64,000 nt of DNA from Alginatibacterium sediminis (GTDB lineage: Bacteria; Pseudomonadota; Gammaproteobacteria; Enterobacterales; Celerinatantimonadaceae): positions 248,001 to 312,000 of the forward strand of contig NZ_RAQO01000009.1 of assembly GCF_003610775.1 (NCBI RefSeq), in the 5' to 3' direction. This document shows, in pieces, positions 62,007 through 64,000 of the stretch; the stretch's first letter is position 1; every line of letters begins with the position of its first letter. A model generated the notes under the pieces. The model searched no databases and had not been told where the DNA came from. It saw only the letters and a program-made list of their open reading frames with translations. A program made the position numbers and the translations under genes.

Positions 62007-63113
62007 ATGGCAAACAAACAATACCAAGCTCAGAAAAAGCCCCTTCAATTTAGCAAAGGGGCTATAGATCGAGCAGCGAGAAGCATTCGGCATGGAGTTG
62101 ATGGGGATGAGCGGGTTGAGGCCATAAAGTCAATTCAGAACTTCCGTGAGTTTCATTTGTATCCATTGATGCTGTTGAAGAACCATCTATCTCGCACTTC
62201 AGATAAGGTTGGTAAAAACATCATCGTGGCTCGCCGTTTAAAGCAGTTGCCTACAATTATTGATAAGTTAGAGAGACCAGCATTAAATGGTCAAATGGGC
62301 AACACGACACGTATTACTAGCATGCAGGATATTGCGGGCTGTAGAGCTATTGTTCGTAATCTTAAGCAATTGGATGAGCTGAGGAAAAAATTAGAACAAA
62401 GTAGGTCTGTACACGAAATTGTTCGAATTGATGATTACTTGATACCTAAAGACTCCGGATATGGGGGGGTACACTTAATTTACAATTGCTTTGAAGGGTC
62501 AGAAGAGCAGAGTGATTGGAAGAATGCAAAAGTAGAAATACAGTTGCGGACAGACTTGCAGCATGCTTGGGCAACAAGCTTAGAAATAATTGATACCTTG
62601 GAGGGTATTAAGTTAAAAACAACTTTAGATGGGTACCCTGAATGGCGCAAGTTCTTTTGTTTATCAGGGCGATTGGTGGCACATGATGAAGGTGCAATTA
62701 CTTTGTCAGAGCAAGAGCTTTCTGATGTTCAATTTGAGGTTAATCGATTGAGGGTCGAGCTTGATATAGTTACAAAGCTAGCCAATTATACAGTTGCGAT
62801 AAGGGTGACAAACGGACAAAAGCTACCTAAGAAGATTAAGAATCATCAGGGACTGTTCCTTATTCAAGTAAAAAAAATAGAAGGTATTTATAAAACTAGT
62901 ATTTCACCTTATAAGTCTAAAGATAGTGACCGAGCGTTAGAGGCATTGAGTGAGGCTGATTTGGAACGAAATAATGAAATAACAGTTCTAGTTTCTGCGG
63001 AGAACATTCGCTCATTAAGAAAGGCTTATCCTAACTATTTTGGCTCAACAAAAAAGTTTTTGAATTTCTTGAATCGACATGCGAAGGAAGGTTTTAGAGC
63101 TATGAATCAATAG
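62007..63113 (+). CDS. RelA/SpoT-domain nucleotide pyrophosphokinase with C-terminal extension
   Basis: 368 residues. The synthetase-type domain (about 50-200) keeps the (p)ppGpp-synthetase motifs: R77-x-K79 and K87 in ARRLKQLPTIIDKLER; DIAGCRAIV; DDYLIPKDSGYGGVHLIYN; VEIQLRTDLQHAWA. No HD hydrolase domain and no TGS/ACT regulatory domains. The last 115 residues form an extra domain ending in LRKAYPNYFGSTKKFLNFL. This layout is seen in accessory RelA/SpoT proteins of islands and, in outline, in toxic small alarmone synthetases. Alarmone synthesis or tRNA pyrophosphorylation are both possible. A terminator follows. Confidence 0.85.
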   Translation: MANKQYQAQKKPLQFSKGAIDRAARSIRHGVDGDERVEAIKSIQNFREFHLYPLMLLKNHLSRTSDKVGKNIIVARRLKQLPTIIDKLERPALNGQMGNTTRITSMQDIAGCRAIVRNLKQLDELRKKLEQSRSVHEIVRIDDYLIPKDSGYGGVHLIYNCFEGSEEQSDWKNAKVEIQLRTDLQHAWATSLEIIDTLEGIKLKTTLDGYPEWRKFFCLSGRLVAHDEGAITLSEQELSDVQFEVNRLRVELDIVTKLANYTVAIRVTNGQKLPKKIKNHQGLFLIQVKKIEGIYKTSISPYKSKDSDRALEALSEADLERNNEITVLVSAENIRSLRKAYPNYFGSTKKFLNFLNRHAKEGFRAMNQ

Positions 63114-63136
63114 ATTATACCCTTGTGAAAAATAAG

Positions 63137-63176
63137 AAACCCACCCCAGAGCGTGTCTTTAGGGTGGGTTTTATTA
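63137..63176 (+). terminator. Terminator after the RelA/SpoT gene
   Basis: AAACCCACCC (63137-63146) and GGGTGGGTTT (63162-63171) form a perfect 10-bp stem, followed by TATTATTTT. Confidence 0.85.
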
Positions 63177-63197
63177 TTTTGACGAGGTTTTCTCAAA

Positions 63198-63208
63198 GGG
63201 TCAGACCC
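63198..63208. repeat. GGGTC-A-GACCC palindrome near integrase end
   Basis: Perfect 5-bp inverted repeat 12 nt past the integrase stop. Similar GGGTCAGACCC words are common beside mobile genes in marine gammaproteobacteria, from memory. Confidence 0.35.
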
Positions 63209-63220
63209 CAATGACGATTT

Positions 63221-64000
63221 CTACCAAATGATGCGCTCAACACATTGGTCGTAAGCTTCTTTTAGCTGTTGTAGTTCGTAGCCACGAGAATAATAGCCAT
63301 AGGTCATGGTTCTGCCACGCTTGTGACCGAGTATTGCCGCTGCTTTGAGTTCATCAACACCAGCCTGTTGCATGGCTGTCGAGAACATTACACGGAATGA
63401 GTGGAAGCACTTCGCTGAATCGGTTGATATGTTCTCGGTCTTGATTCTAGAGAACCAGCGACTCATTTCGGAGCTATTGTCGAAACCTAGTAGAGGTTCA
63501 TCATTCTGCTTACCTTCACGCAATGCTCTTACCCTTAAACCTAGTTCATTGGTAAGGGGCACAACTCGCTCTGCTGCATCAGTTTTACCGGTAGCAATAT
63601 AGATAGCAGTGATATCCCCTTCTGTGACTACATGCTGCATTTGAAGGTTACACAGTTCTGATATGCGGCAACCCGTGAATACCCCAAGCTCCACCAGCAA
63701 ACGCCTATTAGGCTCTCTGGTGGCAACGTTCTCTTTTATCCATTGAATTTCTTCAACGGTGAATGGTTGTTTTCTGTTGGTATTATTACCGCCAGTATAT
63801 GAATGCCCATCAAAAGGACTTGCAGTAGAAACCTCACCTAAGCTCTCGCAATATGTCCATATCGAGCGTATACGGCTTATCTGACCCTGTACTGTGGTCT
63901 TGGCATATGTAGCCTGTAAAGCTTCGATATAGTCATGAACCTGTCTCTTACTGATGTCAGTCAGGAGGACGTCATACAGTTTTAGATGCTTTAAGAAGTT
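63221..64000 (-). CDS. Tyrosine site-specific recombinase/integrase (N-terminus outside window)
   Basis: The frame is open on the minus strand from base 64000, giving 259 residues. The N-terminal SAM-like core-binding domain is partly visible (LTDISKRQVHDYIEAL; QISRIRSIWTYCESLG). The catalytic domain has Arg in VFTGCRISELCNLQ, the beta-hairpin Lys in ATGKTDAAERVVPL, HSFR in CFHSFRVMFSTAM, LGHKRGRTM, and the Tyr nucleophile region TYGYYSRGYE. It resembles phage/island integrases and probably mobilises the block next to groEL. Confidence 0.9.
   Translation of the reverse strand, partial: NFLKHLKLYDVLLTDISKRQVHDYIEALQATYAKTTVQGQISRIRSIWTYCESLGEVSTASPFDGHSYTGGNNTNRKQPFTVEEIQWIKENVATREPNRRLLVELGVFTGCRISELCNLQMQHVVTEGDITAIYIATGKTDAAERVVPLTNELGLRVRALREGKQNDEPLLGFDNSSEMSRWFSRIKTENISTDSAKCFHSFRVMFSTAMQQAGVDELKAAAILGHKRGRTMTYGYYSRGYELQQLKEAYDQCVERIIW

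Overview
The window looks like a chromosome segment of a marine gammaproteobacterium of the Alteromonadales/Shewanella type. HemE, NudC, Rsd, HupA, Fis, DusB, PrmA, AccB/AccC and GroESL all read as close relatives of the enterobacterial proteins. Gene neighbourhoods such as rsd/nudC/hemE, DUF416-hupA, accBC-prmA-dusB-fis and acs-exonuclease-DUF294-CrbS are those seen in this group. No rRNA or tRNA gene was recognised. The species cannot be named from the sequence alone.

Layout. 1-9.2 kb is mostly housekeeping: an FKBP prolyl isomerase cut by the window start, rsd, nudC, hemE, a SLC13-type carboxylate transporter with a stand-alone response regulator, two small coupled membrane genes, a 2-hydroxyacid dehydrogenase, yjaG-like, hupA and a CbiX-type chelatase. 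9.2-22.3 kb is a galactoside-utilisation locus: LacI-family repressor, GH36 alpha-galactosidase, GH2 beta-galactosidase, and (across a leuA gene) an ABC sugar importer with its own ATPase. Near-identical LacI-type palindromes lie in both control regions, at 10321-10336 and 18937-18952, and tie the two halves into one regulon. 22.3-24.3 kb holds a secreted protein, a DUF1361 membrane protein and a gene-poor stretch with a palindromic repeat element of about 165 bp.

24.3-28.4 kb is a BtsS/BtsR-like pyruvate-sensing two-component system with a CstA-family transporter; a candidate BtsR direct-repeat site sits in front of the transporter. 28.6-30.2 kb is a TetR-oxidoreductase operon with two clear tandem operators. 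30.3-35.6 kb is the conserved fis-dusB-prmA-accC-accB-aroQ block, all on the minus strand. 35.8-39.1 kb has a MATE exporter, an AraC regulator and a periplasmic hypothetical.

39.4-55.0 kb centres on acetate metabolism: acs with a near-consensus CRP site, a DEDD exonuclease, a DUF294/CBS protein, the large transporter-kinase hybrid CrbS, and further along the LuxR-type response regulator CrbR. An RND efflux pair, DUF2892, a GGDEF protein and a glutathione transferase lie between them. 55.1-60.1 kb holds dsbD, fxsA and groESL with a sigma-32 promoter.

60.1-64 kb is the accessory end: an HNH-AP2 endonuclease, a 48-residue HTH protein, a 28-residue membrane peptide, a serine recombinase, a RelA/SpoT-domain protein with a C-terminal extension, and a tyrosine integrase that runs off the window. 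This island-like block is the best place to look for an undescribed system. The RelA/SpoT protein keeps the synthetase motifs and is the most likely effector.
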